From Branchiostoma floridae (taxonomy: Eukaryota; Chordata; Leptocardii; Amphioxiformes; Branchiostomatidae): DNA of 64,000 nt. The notes under the pieces were generated by a model. It had not been told where the DNA came from and searched no databases. It saw nothing but the letters and a program-made list of their open reading frames with translations. The stretch spans positions 30,071,768-30,135,767 of the forward strand of contig NC_049979.1 in the NCBI RefSeq assembly GCF_000003815.2, given 5' to 3'. The position numbers were made by a program, and so were the translations under genes. Position 1 is the stretch's first letter; every line of letters begins with the position of its first letter. Of this stretch, positions 24,024 to 35,746 are shown piece by piece.

Positions 24024-24972
24024 TTAACCCTCATCCGACCGTATGGGGTCATTTTTGACCCCAGGCGTATATTTTTATCTGTCATAGCAACATTTTTCAT
24101 CGGAGAAAAAATTTCTTCCATGAATTTGTTTGTATACATGTCTTACAACATCTACCAATTTTTCACCGAGTTTTGTCAATTGTTGTATAAGCTATACTTG
24201 AAAGTTTGTGTCTGGTTCGGTGGGGTCAAAAATGACCCCAGCCAATTATGAATCATTAATTACATGAATATCAAGACATTTCAATAAAATAACAAGCATT
24301 CCTCATCATTGCTATTACAGCAATAAGTTATAATTGCTTAGATGATTAAACACCGAATATTTTGAAAGAAATGTAGTATTTTAGTGTAAAACACAGTTTT
24401 TCGACATTCTGCATAAATTATGATAATACGCACTAATGACCTTCGCTAATGAAAGTGAAAATGTTTCTAATTAATTTAGAAACAATATATGGACAGAATG
24501 TGCAGAAGGAACCTACAAGAAAGATTTTTGGGGGAAAATAGACAACAGTTATTTTATATATGTGCTGAGATGGCGGAATATGGTGCATAATTAAGTAGTA
24601 AATTCGTTAATATTTACAAATATTGTGTTTTTTCTTGTTAAATAGCATTATTATGCTATAAGTAGTATTGCAGCATCAAAACTTTTGTTTAGAAATCGAT
24701 AAGACAAAACATTGTTTAAGTAGGTTGAGTATGGTAGATTTTCAGAGCAAATGTGGTTTCTCCTCATTTTCTGCATAAATTATGATAATGAGTAATAACT
24801 ACTGACACCAAAACTTGTCAAAATATTTTTCATAGATTGGTGAAACAGTAAATACATAGAAATGACAAAATAAGCCAGCAGAAATATGTCTATGATCAAA
24901 ACAAAACGGGGTCAAAAATGACCCCATACGGTCAGATTCGTCGTAAAAATGTAACGGTCGGATGAGGGTTAA
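24024..24972. mobile_element. Family C TTAA element C1
   Basis: The ends are TTAACCCTCATCCGACCG and CGGTCGGATGAGGGTTAA, perfect 14-bp inverted repeats inside TTAA. The palindrome GGGGTCATTTTTGACCCC is at 24045-24062, with partners at 24233-24250 and 24908-24925. The interior has TGCATAAATTATGATAAT twice and GAGATGGCGGAATATGG, but lacks the GTTGCCATGGCAAC and TGACGTCA of A, B, D and E. Confidence 0.9.
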
Positions 24973-25916
24973 AGTGGTAGGGTTGGAGTATATCCCTTTT
25001 TTTTCTGAAAATTCTCTTTTTTATCGAATTATGTCTGTTTGTAAAGTAGATGTCTTTTCGATGATTTCTGTAAGAAGAAAAAAAAATTGTAAGGTTTGAA
25101 GAAAATTCTCCTTTTTTAACGTAACCTGTGTGTAGGTAAAAGCCGTGTCTGTGAGATGTTAAGTGCGTGATTTGGAGAAAATCATTTTTTCTCTCTCGGA
25201 ACCTGTGTGTTGGTAAGAGCCGTGTCTGTAAGATGTTAAGAGTAAGATTTGAGGAAAGTCCCCTCTTTTTTTCAGGGAACCTGTGTGTTTATAATAGCCT
25301 TTCGGTAAAATGTAAAGTGTAAGGTTTGGAGATAAGCTCTTTTTATCGGAACCTGTGCGTTTGTAATAGCCGTGTCTGTAAGAGATGAAGTTTAGTGTTT
25401 GAAGAAAATCCTCTGTTTTTTCTGAACCTGTGTGTTTGTAAAAGCCATGTCTGTAAGATGTAAAAAGTGCAAGGTTTGGAGAAAATCGAGAAAATCCTGG
25501 GTTTTTTCCCTCTAGGAACCTGTGTATTTGTAAAAACAGTGTTTGTAAGATGAAATGTGTAATGTAAAATACATTTCTTCGTTCTTTGGGAAACCTGTAT
25601 GTTTGTAAAACGGTTTTTGTAAGAAATAAAGTGTAAGGTTTGGAAACATGCTCTGTTTTTCTCTAAGTATGGAACCTTTGTATAAGTAATAGCCGTGTTT
25701 GTAAGATGTTATGTGCAGGGTTTGGAGAAAATTATCTTTTTTGTTCTCCGAGCTTTTGTGTTTGTAATAGCCGTGTCTGTAAAGTGTCAATTCTAAGGTT
25801 TGGATAAATCTTTTCTTTGAGACTGTTGATTTGTAATAGCCGTGTCTCTGAAATGAAAAGTGTAGCGTTTAGAGAAAATTGTTTTTTTTTCTTTAACCTT
25901 AGCTTGTACACTGCCA
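24973..25916. repeat. 78-bp satellite, block 12
   Basis: About twelve units. The last three match block 8 unit for unit. Confidence 0.88.
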
Positions 25917-26349
25917 ATAACGCTTTTTTGTATTGCTTCCTCACAAAAAATGTATCTTACAGGAAGAAAATTATTCTCTCCCCTAGAAATCTTAAGAAAC
26001 CTTAGAAACCTTAAAAGACTCTTTAAAACGTTTATGAGGCGATTTGAGATTTGTTTTCTTGTATTTCGAAAAATGCTTCCATTTTTTATCTTGTATTGCT
26101 TCCTCACAGGAAAGTTATCTTTAAGGAAGAAAAAATCCTTGTATTTCTTAAGAGTTGATTCTGGTTATAAAAACTAATTTACACTATTTTTTTTATCTTG
26201 CATTATGAAAAAAAATATTTTCCTTAATAAGTCTCTAGATTTTTTATCGTTTTGCTTAAATTCTATTCTATTCTACATGTTCTTCCCGCAAGAACATTTT
26301 TCTTCCTCTAAGCAAAATAAAAAGGAAAAAAATTATTTTGGGCAGTGTA
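25917..26349. mobile_element. Family I element, copy 2
   Basis: The ends are TA-CACTGCCAATAA and TTTTGGGCAGTG-TA. The interior aligns with copy 1 through CGATTTGAGATTTGTTT and GAAAAAATCCTTGTATTTCT, with several indels. Confidence 0.6.
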
Positions 26350-26738
26350 AAAGGCGTGTCTGTAAGCTGTTAAGTGCAAGGTTTGGAGAAAATCATCCGT
26401 TTTTTCTCTCACAACCTGTGTGTCTGGAACAGCTGGAAAAAAGGTATGTTTTAAAAAGAATCTTCCTTTTTATTTGGAACCGGTAAGTTTGTAAAAACCG
26501 TGTCTGTAGGATGTTAAGTGTAAGGTTTTTCTCCGCTTTTCTCAGAACCTGTGTGTTTGTGAAAGCCGTGTCTATAAGATGAAACTGCAATGTTTGGATT
26601 AAATTATCCGTTTTTCTCGGAACCTGTGTGTTTGTAAACGCCGTGACTTTAACATGTAAATTTACAGATTGGGAAAAAATCCTGTTTTTCTTTTGAAACT
26701 TGTGTGCTTGTAATAGTTGTGTCAAAAAAATATAAGGT
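26350..26738. repeat. 78-bp satellite, block 13
   Basis: About five units. The first two match block 9, including the GTGTGTCTGGAACAG variant. Confidence 0.85.
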
Positions 26739-27447
26739 TTAATCCTATTCAGACGGAGGGGGGGGGGGCTTTGGAGGCCTGCGCCAACTTCAATGTCATA
26801 TAACGCCATAACGGATCATGCTAAAGCCACCAAATTTGGTGAGTTTTCTTAAATAATGTTGACCACAATTTTACGAAAATTGACAAACTTTTGTGTTGCC
26901 ATGGCAAACGGTTTTTTGAAAGGCAGTTTTGCAAAAAATCGCAAATTTCGGTTCTTACAATGTATTTTTCACGTTTATTTGCTATATTACCGCTATTTTG
27001 TTACATTAACAAAATCTTATGTTATTTGAAATATATTTCATAATTAGATATGCATAAATTATGCTTATTGTATGACGTCATCAGCCCAAAATCAAAGATG
27101 GTGGACCGTATGGCCCGATCAAGAAACGCTAGCTTATTATCCCATAGAATTTGTAACTACATTGTATTCTGTTCATCAAAAACCATCTAAATGAATGTAT
27201 TTAGTCTGTTTTCATTGCCTTTTGTTAATACTTTAAAAAAAAGAATTGAAAATTCAAACTTATTTTTACGTCATTGATGGTGCCATTGGTAACACAACTT
27301 GTAACAAACATTATAATTCTGTTATCTGCCCTTGCTGTTTCAAATTTTTCTGAGAATAACCCTTTTTCATTCGTTCGGCCAGTGCAAACAAATTGATGAC
27401 TTCATAATTACGTCATATTACGTTACCGTAACGCAAACGATCTATAC
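26739..27447. mobile_element. Family E element E1, right end lost
   Basis: It starts TTAATCCTATTCAGACG followed by a G run and GGAGGCCTGCGCCAACTTC. It contains GTTGCCATGGCAAACGG (26894), GCATAAATTATGCTTATTG with TATGACGTCATCAGC (27050-27085) and AAAGATGGTGG. The right terminal repeat is absent; it stops near CTATACCATGTCTG, where the satellite resumes. Confidence 0.75.
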
Positions 27448-28375
27448 CATGTCTGTAAGATAGAAAATGTAAGAATTGCAAAAAAGTTGTCCGTTTTTCT
27501 TTCAGAGCCTGTGTGATTGCATTAGCCATGTCTGAAAGATGTAAGGTGCAAGATTTAGATAAAAAACTTTTTTTTCGCTCGAATCGTGTGCGTTTTTAAA
27601 AGGCGTGACTGTAAGATGCAAAACTCCGCTGTTTTTATCTCCAAACCTGTAAGTTTGTAATAGCCATGTCTGTAAGATATAAAAGTGTCATGTTTTGAAA
27701 AAATCCTTTGTTTTGTTTTGAAATGTGTGTTTTTTGTAAAATCCCTGGCTGTAAGATGTACAGTGTAAGGTTTGAAAAATTTCTTTGATTTATTTCTCCT
27801 GGTACCTGGAGTGTTTTAAAAGCCTTGACTGTAAGATGTAAAGTTCAAGGTTTAGATAAAATCCTCTGTTTCTTCTCTTGAAACATGTGTGCTTGTAATA
27901 GCCGTGTCATAAAGATAAAAGTGTAATGTTTTGGGAAAATCCTTCGTTTTTCTCGGAACCTGTGTGTATGTAAAAGCCGTGTCTGTAAGATGCATGATGC
28001 AATGTTTGAAGAAAAATCCTTTGGGAGGGGGGTTGTAGCCGGTATGTTTGTTATAGCCGCGTCTGTGATATGTATGGTGTAAATTTTTTAGAAATGCCTC
28101 TTTTTCTCTCTCGGAACCTGTGTGTTTATAATAGCTGTGTCTGTAAAATGTAAATTGTAAGGTTTGCAGAAAATTCTCCTTTTTTTCCTTTTTTTGTGTA
28201 TTTGTAAAAGCCGTGGCTTTGAAATGTTAAAAGTGTAGTGTATGCAGGAAATCCTATTTTACTTTTTTTCGGATTCTGTTTGTTTTTAAAAGCCGGGTCT
28301 GTAAAAGGTTAAGTGTCAGGTACAAAAAAAAATCGTCTGTTCTGTCTCAGAACCTGTGTGTTTGTAGTAGCCTGC
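27448..28375. repeat. 78-bp satellite, block 14
   Basis: About twelve units. A G-rich patch GGGAGGGGGGTTG at 28022 replaces the usual T run in one unit. Confidence 0.87.
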
Positions 28376-28610
28376 ACTCCCAGACAGACCATGACCAGCT
28401 ATACTTTATAATGTTTGTAAGTCTGTTCAAGACTACTGGGTTATGTGCATTTCAAAACTTTTTGAAGATTTGCTGTAATACTTGATAAGCTGTATTAGCC
28501 TGCCTCCACTGATGACGTGAACACAATGGTGGATGGGACCAGAATGAGGGCTGGTAGTTTACGTTAACCGATTTTATTGGGTGATTTTATAGTATCACCT
28601 TGGTCTTTAA
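28376..28610. mobile_element. Family J fragment J2, inverted
   Basis: The right end reads CCTTGGTCTTTAA (TTAA at 28607-28610). The reverse complement aligns with the first 120 bp of J1 (ACTATAAAATCACCCAATAA, then CGTAAACTAC). The far end is missing. Confidence 0.65.
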
Positions 28611-28929
28611 GAAGTAATGTGTAAGGTTTGGAGAAAATCCTCTGTTTTTTGTTCGGTCGGATCCTGGGTATTTATAAAAGCCGTGACTATAAGATGTAAA
28701 TTGTAAGGTCTGGATGAACTCCTTTGTTTTTATCTCCAAACCTGTGAGTTTGTAATAGCCGTGTCTGTAAGGCTTTTAAGTGTCATGTTTAGATAAAATC
28801 CCTTGCTTTTTTTCTCAAAATTTTCGAGTTTGCAAAATCCCTGTCTGTTAAATGTAAAGTGTAAGGTATGGAAAAATCTATTTTTCACGGTACTTGTGTT
28901 TTGGTAATAGCCGCGACTGTACGATGTAT
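28611..28929. repeat. 78-bp satellite, block 15
   Basis: Four units between J2 and E2. Confidence 0.85.
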
Positions 28930-29837
28930 AGATTCAGACCTTTGGGGGTGGATTTTTAAGCCTGTTCCAACTTTGATGTCCTGTAACGCCAGAACGGCTG
29001 ACGCTAGAGCCACCAAATGCAGTAAGTTTCCCTAGAATATTGTTGGCAACGATGTCACGAAGTTTGACAAATTTTAAATTTTTCCGTGTTGCCGTTTGTT
29101 GACAGGCAGTTTTGCCAAAAATCGCTTAATTCGGTTTTTACAATATATTTTTCACGTTTACTTACTATATTACTGCTATTTTGTAACATAAATGAAATTT
29201 TTTGTTATTTAGATTATCTATCATAATTTGATGCGCATAAAACATGCTAATTTCATAACGTCATCAGGCCAAACCCAAGATGGTTGACGGTATGGCAAGA
29301 TCAATAGTAACTAGCTTCTTATACCTTAGAATGTGTAACTACTAGGTATTTTTGCATCAAGAACCATTTAAATTGATGGATTTCGTCTATTTCCATTGCC
29401 TTTTGTGATTATTTGTTGCATAAAAAGCATTTTTGAAAATTCAAGGTGGTGGATACAATATGGCGGTGCCCAACTGGTATCTTAGATATGCATGACGTCA
29501 TTTTGACGTTTTTAATGTTGCTATTGGCATCAGAGGTCGTAACAAACATTATCACTTTGTTATCTGCACTTGCTCTTACAAATTTGTAGCAAAACTTGAA
29601 GTTTTCCGAGAATACCCTTTTTTATGGGTCCGGCCAATACAATGAAATTATTACGTCATGTTACGTCATCGTAATGTCAAAGGTCCTGTACTTTTTATTA
29701 TTTCTATACCATTTCCTTTAATTTTGGTGGCCATAAGTCACGTCGTTTGAGAGTTAGAGGACTTAGAAGCGGAGGGCCTCAAAAGCCCCCCCCCCCTTTT
29801 AGGGATGACCAAAAAAGTTCGGGCTTAATAAGGTTAA
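28930..29837. mobile_element. Family E element E2
   Basis: The left end ATTCAGACC has lost its TTAACCCT. The right end TAATAAGG-TTAA is at 29837, after a C run. It contains AATATGGCGGTGCC and GCATGACGTCATTTTGACG near 29450-29510. The palindrome is decayed to GTTGCCGTTTGTTGAC near 29088. Confidence 0.72.
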
Positions 29838-30064
29838 GGTTTAGAGAAAATCCTCTGTTTCTTGTCTTGAAACTTGTGTGCTGTAAGGTGTAAGGTTTGG
29901 AGAAATTCCTCTTGTTTTTCTCTTGGAACCTATGCATTTCTAAAAGCCGTTACTTTAAGGTTTTGAGATAATCCTCTGTTTTCCTCTTGGAACATGTGTG
30001 CTTGCAATAGCTATGTATGTTAGATGTTAAATGTAAGGTTTGAAAAAAATCCTCCTCGGTTGGC
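29838..30064. repeat. 78-bp satellite, block 16
   Basis: Three irregular, shortened units. Confidence 0.8.
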
Positions 30065-30769
30065 TTAAGGCGGTCAAGTAGTAAAGTAGTATTCTATACA
30101 TATGAATGTAACTTTTGATTGCTCGGTCGCACTACGATGGAACTTCACACAGTTTTAGTACTACTTAAACACATTAAATAGTTGTGATTTTGTTTTAAAT
30201 GCAGGGTTAGAAATACACATTTTGGTTGAAAAAAGGTGCCTTTATTACATGGGTCTACGTCCATGTGGAAACAAGATCGCCAATCATTATATTCTAAAGG
30301 ATGAAAGCCTACCTCATACTTAATATTTTTATCAGAGGGTATTTTATTTGAATATAGGATTACATTTTTTTTTGGGGGGGGGGACATCAGCAAAGACTAT
30401 TTGTGGTCATTGTTTTTAAATGCACCATAGCTATAACCATTAAAGGATTACACAAAATACTCTTGGACAATTTTACTAAGAAAAGGGTGATGAGTAAAAC
30501 TTTAGTACTATTAAGATCAATACTCTTATTTTGAGCTGGGCATAAAGCCGCCTATATCAACCTGATATGCACAATCACCCACCAAGGATAAATGGTGCTT
30601 GCGGTGCCTGTTTACATTCAATAGTCGCAAATAACCACAGGTTCGACGCGCGTTCCATTCGAATTAGGTGATAAAAAATCATCGAACATCGTTCAAATTC
30701 GGCTGGACAAGAGGGACACGCGTCCGAACTTGAACATGGATCAATTGTGCCTGGGCCACCCTAGCTTAA
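30065..30769. mobile_element. Candidate TTAA-bounded insertion without clear terminal repeats
   Basis: This 705-bp non-satellite stretch lies between a TTAA at 30065 and one at 30766-30769, with partly matching flanks (CTCGGTT on one side, AACCGAG on the other). It interrupts a satellite unit, so it is an insertion, but the inverted-repeat evidence is weak. No gene is seen; 30145-30393 on the minus strand is a short unremarkable frame. Confidence 0.35.
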
Positions 30770-30822
30770 CCGAGTCTTTATTTTCGAAACTGTGTATTTG
30801 TAATATCCGCATCTCCGAAAAA
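30770..30822. repeat. 78-bp satellite, block 17 (short)
   Basis: Less than one unit (GAAACTGTGTATTTGTAATA), left between two insertions. Confidence 0.7.
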
Positions 30823-31722
30823 TTAACCCTATCCAGACCGGGCTTTCTGGCCCTTCCTGGGACGGGGGGCACTTTTGACCCCCCCCCCCCCTTGTAATTT
30901 CAAAACGGCTTGGGTTACGATCACCAAATTTAGAGGTGATGATGTACTAGTAAAGTTTTATATTTTCTGTAAGTATGACGAGATATAACGTAATTTTGAC
31001 GTCATAATGTCATATTTTGGGCTAAAATCGTCCAAAAAATGACATTTTCGCTATACTTAAATTTGTTGAACAAAACGATGACAATAAAGGTAATCCTTTG
31101 GTGTCTAAGTCTGCCAAGTTTTTTGCCAATGACGATGACACTGATGTCTATATGAAGTCAGAAAACAATGTCATTCGTCCGCCATCTTGGATCAACAAGC
31201 TTGAATTGTCTAAAAAACGAATTTTTTCACATATAATCCCAATACCCAATAGAAATTGACTAAAATGATCTAGTGATTGCGTTTGTAAGAAAATAAAAGA
31301 TTTTGACAGTATTTGAGTAAAATTAACATTTATCTATCGTTGGAAATGACATCTTTGATTTTCACCCATGACGACATCAAATTATCATGAAATATGAATA
31401 TTTAAGCGTAAATGTAACTTGAAATTACACAGGATGTTAATGGTATAAATAAACAAGTTTGATCTAGCAATAAAAGCATGAAATCCCATAATTGAAACTG
31501 AAATTAATAATTTGGGAAAATAAGCCTGTTAGAAACCCGTTGTCACAAAGAAGTCATAAACTATAATAAGTTTGTTTTTTTCAAGAAATGTTGCCAACAA
31601 AATTTTATGAAAATTCGCCAAGTTTCGTAGTCCTAGCACACGTCGTTCGTAAGTTGTACGACGTCAAAGTTGGCACAGGCACTTTTAGCCCCCCCCCCCC
31701 CCCCCGGTCTGGATAGGGTTAA
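30823..31722. mobile_element. Family D element D3, uninterrupted
   Basis: It has both ends: TTAACCCTATCCAGACCGGG and GGTCTGGATAGGGTTAA, with a C run on each inner side. It is 900 bp with no nested insertion, so it is the best length reference for family D. It contains CGCCATCTTGGATC (31191) and a decayed cassette (CATGACGACATCAAATTATC near 31365); the GTTGCCATGGCAAC site has decayed to CCCGTTGTCACAAAG (about 31538). Confidence 0.9.
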
Positions 31723-32810
31723 GTCTAGTGTTTCTCGGAACATGTGTGTTTCTAAAAGCCATGACTATAAGATAGCAAATGTAAGGTTTGGAGAAAAACA
31801 TCTGTTTTTTTTTCTCGGAAACGATTTCTTTGTGAAAGCCGTATCTGTAAGAGTTAAGGTGCAAGGTTTGGAGACAATCGAGAAAATCCTCTGTTTTCTC
31901 TCAGAAACCGTGTGTTTCAAATAGCCGTGTCTGTAAGATGTAAAGTGCAAGGTTTGGAGATAATCCTCCGTTTTCTCTTAAAACCTGTGTGTTTGTTATA
32001 GCCGTGTTTGTAAGATAAGAAGTGAAATATTTGGATTAAATCCTCCATTTTCTGCTTCACAGAAGCCGTGTTTTTGGAATAGCCGTGTCTGTAAGACATT
32101 AAGTGTAAGATTTGGAGAAAATGCTATGATTTTCTCTCTGTACCTGTGAGTTTGTAAAAGCTGTGTCTGTAAGATAGGAAGAGTAATGTTTGGATAAAGT
32201 CCTCTTTTTTGGACCCTGTATGTTTTGAGAAGATCCTCTGTGTTCGTAACAGCCATGTCAGAAATATGTAAATTTTAATGTTTGGAGAAACTCCCCGTTT
32301 TTTTTTCTCCCGGAACCTGTGTGTTTGCGATAGCCGTGTCTGTAATATTTATAAGTGCAATGTTTGGATACAATACTCCGTTTTTCTCGAAACCTGTAAG
32401 GTTGGAAAACCCATCTCTGTAGGATGTAAAGTGTAAGGTTTGAAGAAACTCCTCCGTTTTTTCCTCAGAAGCTGTTTCTTTGTAAACGCCGTGACTGTAA
32501 GATGTAAAGTTCAAGGTTGGGAAAAAATCCGGTAAGATTTCAAGTTTAAGGTTTGCAAAAAATGCTCTTTTTTTTCTCTCGAAACCTGTGTGCTTGTAAT
32601 AGCCGTGTCAGAAAGATACGAAATTTAAGGTTCGGGAAAATCCTCCGTTTTCCTGTCGAAACCTGTGCTTTTGTAAGATGTAAAGTGTAAGGTTAGGAGA
32701 AAATCCTCTGTCATTTTTTCTAGGAACATGTGTTTTGTAATAATCGTGTCCGCAAGATGTAAACTGTAGGGTTTGGAGAAAATTCTACGTTTTTTTTCGG
32801 CTTTTATCGT
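31723..32810. repeat. 78-bp satellite, block 18
   Basis: About 14 units, ending at GGCTTTTATCGTTTG, where unique sequence begins. Confidence 0.87.
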
Positions 32811-33173
32811 TTGTGATGAAAAAAAGTCCTATTTAGGATTAAGCAGGTTAATTGCCAGGTAAGATTATTATAAAGCGATAACGCCTTAAGAACAAAACTA
32901 CTGACCATGTTACACATTTCAATCATAGTAAAGTGTTGTGTCTCAATACGTGCGGGAACATGCGGCCTGCTCTAACCCACATGGAGAACCAATCCTCACA
33001 GTCCCAGCCTTTCAGATACTGTACAATCACTTTCGAATGTGGTCAGCAATGAGCTGTTCTTTTTTCCTCTCTATATTTCTCCAATGGTGTAGTATTGATC
33101 ACAGTGTCTGTGATATATCTGGGCTGGAACATCCACTGTTAGCTTGGGAAGTAAGTTTTCAGTCCAAGCTTTC
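32811..33173. other. Unassigned non-repeat DNA
   Basis: No satellite, transposon end or recognisable coding region is seen. The frame 32938-33177 on the plus strand has no recognisable features. Confidence 0.4.
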
Positions 33174-34003
33174 TTAACCCTATTCAGACCGGGCTTTTTT
33201 GGTCATCCCTGGACCGGGGGTCTTTTGAAGCCATCCACTTCTAAGACATATAAATCTAAAACATTTGTTAACCTTCTTGTAATCATGCAAAAGAAGCTGC
33301 CAACATACTTTGACAAAGACGTGTACATGTTTGAAAGGTTGCTTCTATGTGATACAAAACCACCTCAAGCATCTGCATACGCCTGTCACCTTACTGTGTA
33401 AACACGGTAATTTATTCATTCTCTATTTCACTAGCAAAATATTAAAAAGAATTTTGACAATGTCATTTGCATATACATGTATTGCATTTATTCAACTATG
33501 GCTAGTGCTTGTAAAGTTTTCCATGACACGTGTCGAATTATGCATCGTTGTTATTTCTGTAAAACATAAAAAGAGAACGTGGTTCTAAAACTCACAACTT
33601 GGACCTTAGAACAAGGTAAAACTAATCGCCTGTAATGATGTAGTAAGTTGTCATGTACTCAAGTCGTGCGCTAACTGAAGAATCAACAGACAACGCGACT
33701 TGAGTACTTAGCGCACGACTTGAGTACATGACAAATATTTATATATGTGTATATATATAACCAGCATTTAAAAGGACCAGCTCACAAAATATGTCCTTTG
33801 TAATGTATTGCCGTTATCTAACAGCCAGTAATCGATGTACAATATGTGTGAAATATTCCTCCCTACCCCTTTGCGTGCCACCAGTTTAGTGTGAATTAGT
33901 TACTTTGCATCTGAAAGAACCGACTTCATGGGCGTTGATCTCGCTAGAAATCTAGTTCATGTGATTTAGAGACGACCCCCCCCTCCGGTCTGAATAGGGT
34001 TAA
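33174..34003. mobile_element. Family K: D/E-type ends around unrelated interior
   Basis: The ends are TTAACCCTATTCAGACCGGG and CCGGTCTGAATAGGGTTAA, clean inverted repeats inside TTAA. The interior matches no other D or E copy in the window and carries a perfect hairpin at 33648-33734. It could be a distinct family that kept the D-like termini, or a D element that picked up foreign DNA. Confidence 0.7.
33648..33734. repeat. Perfect 27-bp inverted repeat with 33-nt loop
   Basis: The arms 33648-33674 (begins TTGTCATGTACTCAAG) and 33708-33734 (ends CTTGAGTACATGACAA) are exact reverse complements. The loop contains a further partial copy, CGACTTGAGTAC. An AT-rich (TATA)n tract follows immediately. 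Confidence 0.9.
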
Positions 34004-34189
34004 TGTGAGACCAACTGAAGAACAAGCGACAATTGACCTGCTCACCTCCCACCCATGACAGGGTAAGACGTCCATTACAGTATTTCTCAGTTTGAGATTT
34101 GTCAATTACGATGGCCATGGCATTTTCTGGAAAACGGCGTGTAACCTTGCCGTTAGTCCCATCTCCTGTAAGGTGTCTCATCTGGTGTC
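34004..34189. other. Unassigned DNA leading into the 51-bp repeat
   Basis: Mostly unrecognised. Degraded forms of the 51-bp repeat start near 34160 (GTAAGGTGTCTCATCTGG). Confidence 0.4.
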
Positions 34190-35234
34190 AAGACAAAATA
34201 CATCATCTTACTAAACTGTAAGTTGTCTCATCAGTCGTCAAGTCAAAGATACCTCACCTTGTGTGCCTGTAACGTGTCTCATCTGGTGTTTAGACAGAGA
34301 TTCCTCACCTTACTTTACTTTAAGCTGTTTCAACTGCTGTCAAGATAAAGATACCTCACCTTACTTAACTGTATAGTGTCTCACCTACTGTCAAGACCAA
34401 TATACCAAAAGTTCCTTACCATTGATGTGTCTCAGTAACAAGATAGATTTATATCTCACCTTACCTACATGTACGTTGTCACACCTGGTGTTAAAACAGA
34501 TACCTAACTTTACTTACGTCTAAGTTGTCTTACCTGCTTTCCAGACCGAGATGGCTGTATCTTACCTTACTTATCTGTGAGGTGTCTCACCTGCTGTCAA
34601 GACTAAGATACCTCACCTTAATTACCTGTAATGTGTCTTATTAGGTGTAAAAAAAGATACCTCAATTTATATACATGTCAGGTGTCTCACCTGCTGTCAA
34701 GACAAAGATACCTCACCTTGATTACCTACAATGTGTCTCATTAGGTGTCAAAACAACGATATCTCACCTAACGTAAATGTAAGGTGTATCGCCGGCTGTC
34801 AAGACAAAGATACATTCAATTACTTACCAGTAAGTTGTCTCAACTGATTTCAAGACCGAGATACCACAACTTACTTACCTGTAAGGTGTCTCATTAAGTG
34901 TCAAGAAAAATGTACCTCACCTCAATGAACTGTAAGGTGTCTCACCTGCTTTCAAGACAAAGGTTACCATACCTTAACTAACTGTAAAGTGTCTCACCTG
35001 GTGTCAAGACAAAAATAGCTCAAACTATACTTACCTGCAAAGTGTCTCATCTGGTGACCATACAAAGATTCCTCACCTTACTTACCTATAAGGTGTCTTA
35101 ACTAACTGTAAAGTGTCTCACCTGGTGTCAAGACAAAGATAGCTCAACCTATACTTACCTGTAAAGTGTCTCATCTGGTGACCATACAAAGATTCCTCAC
35201 CTTACTTACCTATAAGGTGTCTCATAAGGTGCCA
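34190..35234. repeat. 51-bp tandem repeat
   Basis: About 20 units with a period of 51 bp (for example GTGTCTCACCTG recurring at 34683 and 34734). The core is CACCTTACTTACCTGTAAGG followed by TGTCTCACCTGNTGTCAAGA. Each unit contains the inverted pair CACCTTAC / GTAAGGTG separated by six bases. Near the end, two halves of about 125 bp repeat almost exactly (about 34985-35095 and 35110-35220). Confidence 0.9.
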
Positions 35235-35746
35235 TGTAGAAAAGTATAACCGGCTTATTTTCACTCGGATTTTATTATTATTTGGATTTTTTCAGAAAAC
35301 ATTCATTTGAACGTTTTTTTATCAATTTCCATGGGATTTTAGCTTTATATGTTGAAAAAAAGTTGTATCTTAAGACATTTAAGATTGATGGCGGATAGCT
35401 AAACTACAGATGGCGTAATTTTGAAGTCGTTGCGTCATCTTCTGACAGAAGTCATAACACTTAAATATTGATAAGAAGCCTTTATTGGTAACTTTTTGAG
35501 TGAGACATTTAGGTATTATGGGAATTCCCCGTTTAAGCAAATCAATTCATGTCGTCATAATTACGTCATATTACATCATAAAGATAAAAAAGTAACGAAT
35601 TATAAAACTTGACTGGCATAACATCCCCTGCAAATTTAGTGATCGTACAGTAAGCCGTTTTGAAAATACGAAGGGAGGGGGGCGAATGAGCCCCCCACCC
35701 CCCATTCCAGGGAATGCCAAAAAAAGGCCAGTCTGGATAGGGTTAA
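35235..35746. mobile_element. Family D fragment D5 with an A empty site
   Basis: It is left-truncated, with its right end GTCTGGATAGGG-TTAA at 35746 intact. It contains GATGGCGGATAGCTAAAC and, at 35370-35373, a single TTAA exactly where family A is inserted in D1 and D2. Confidence 0.85.
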
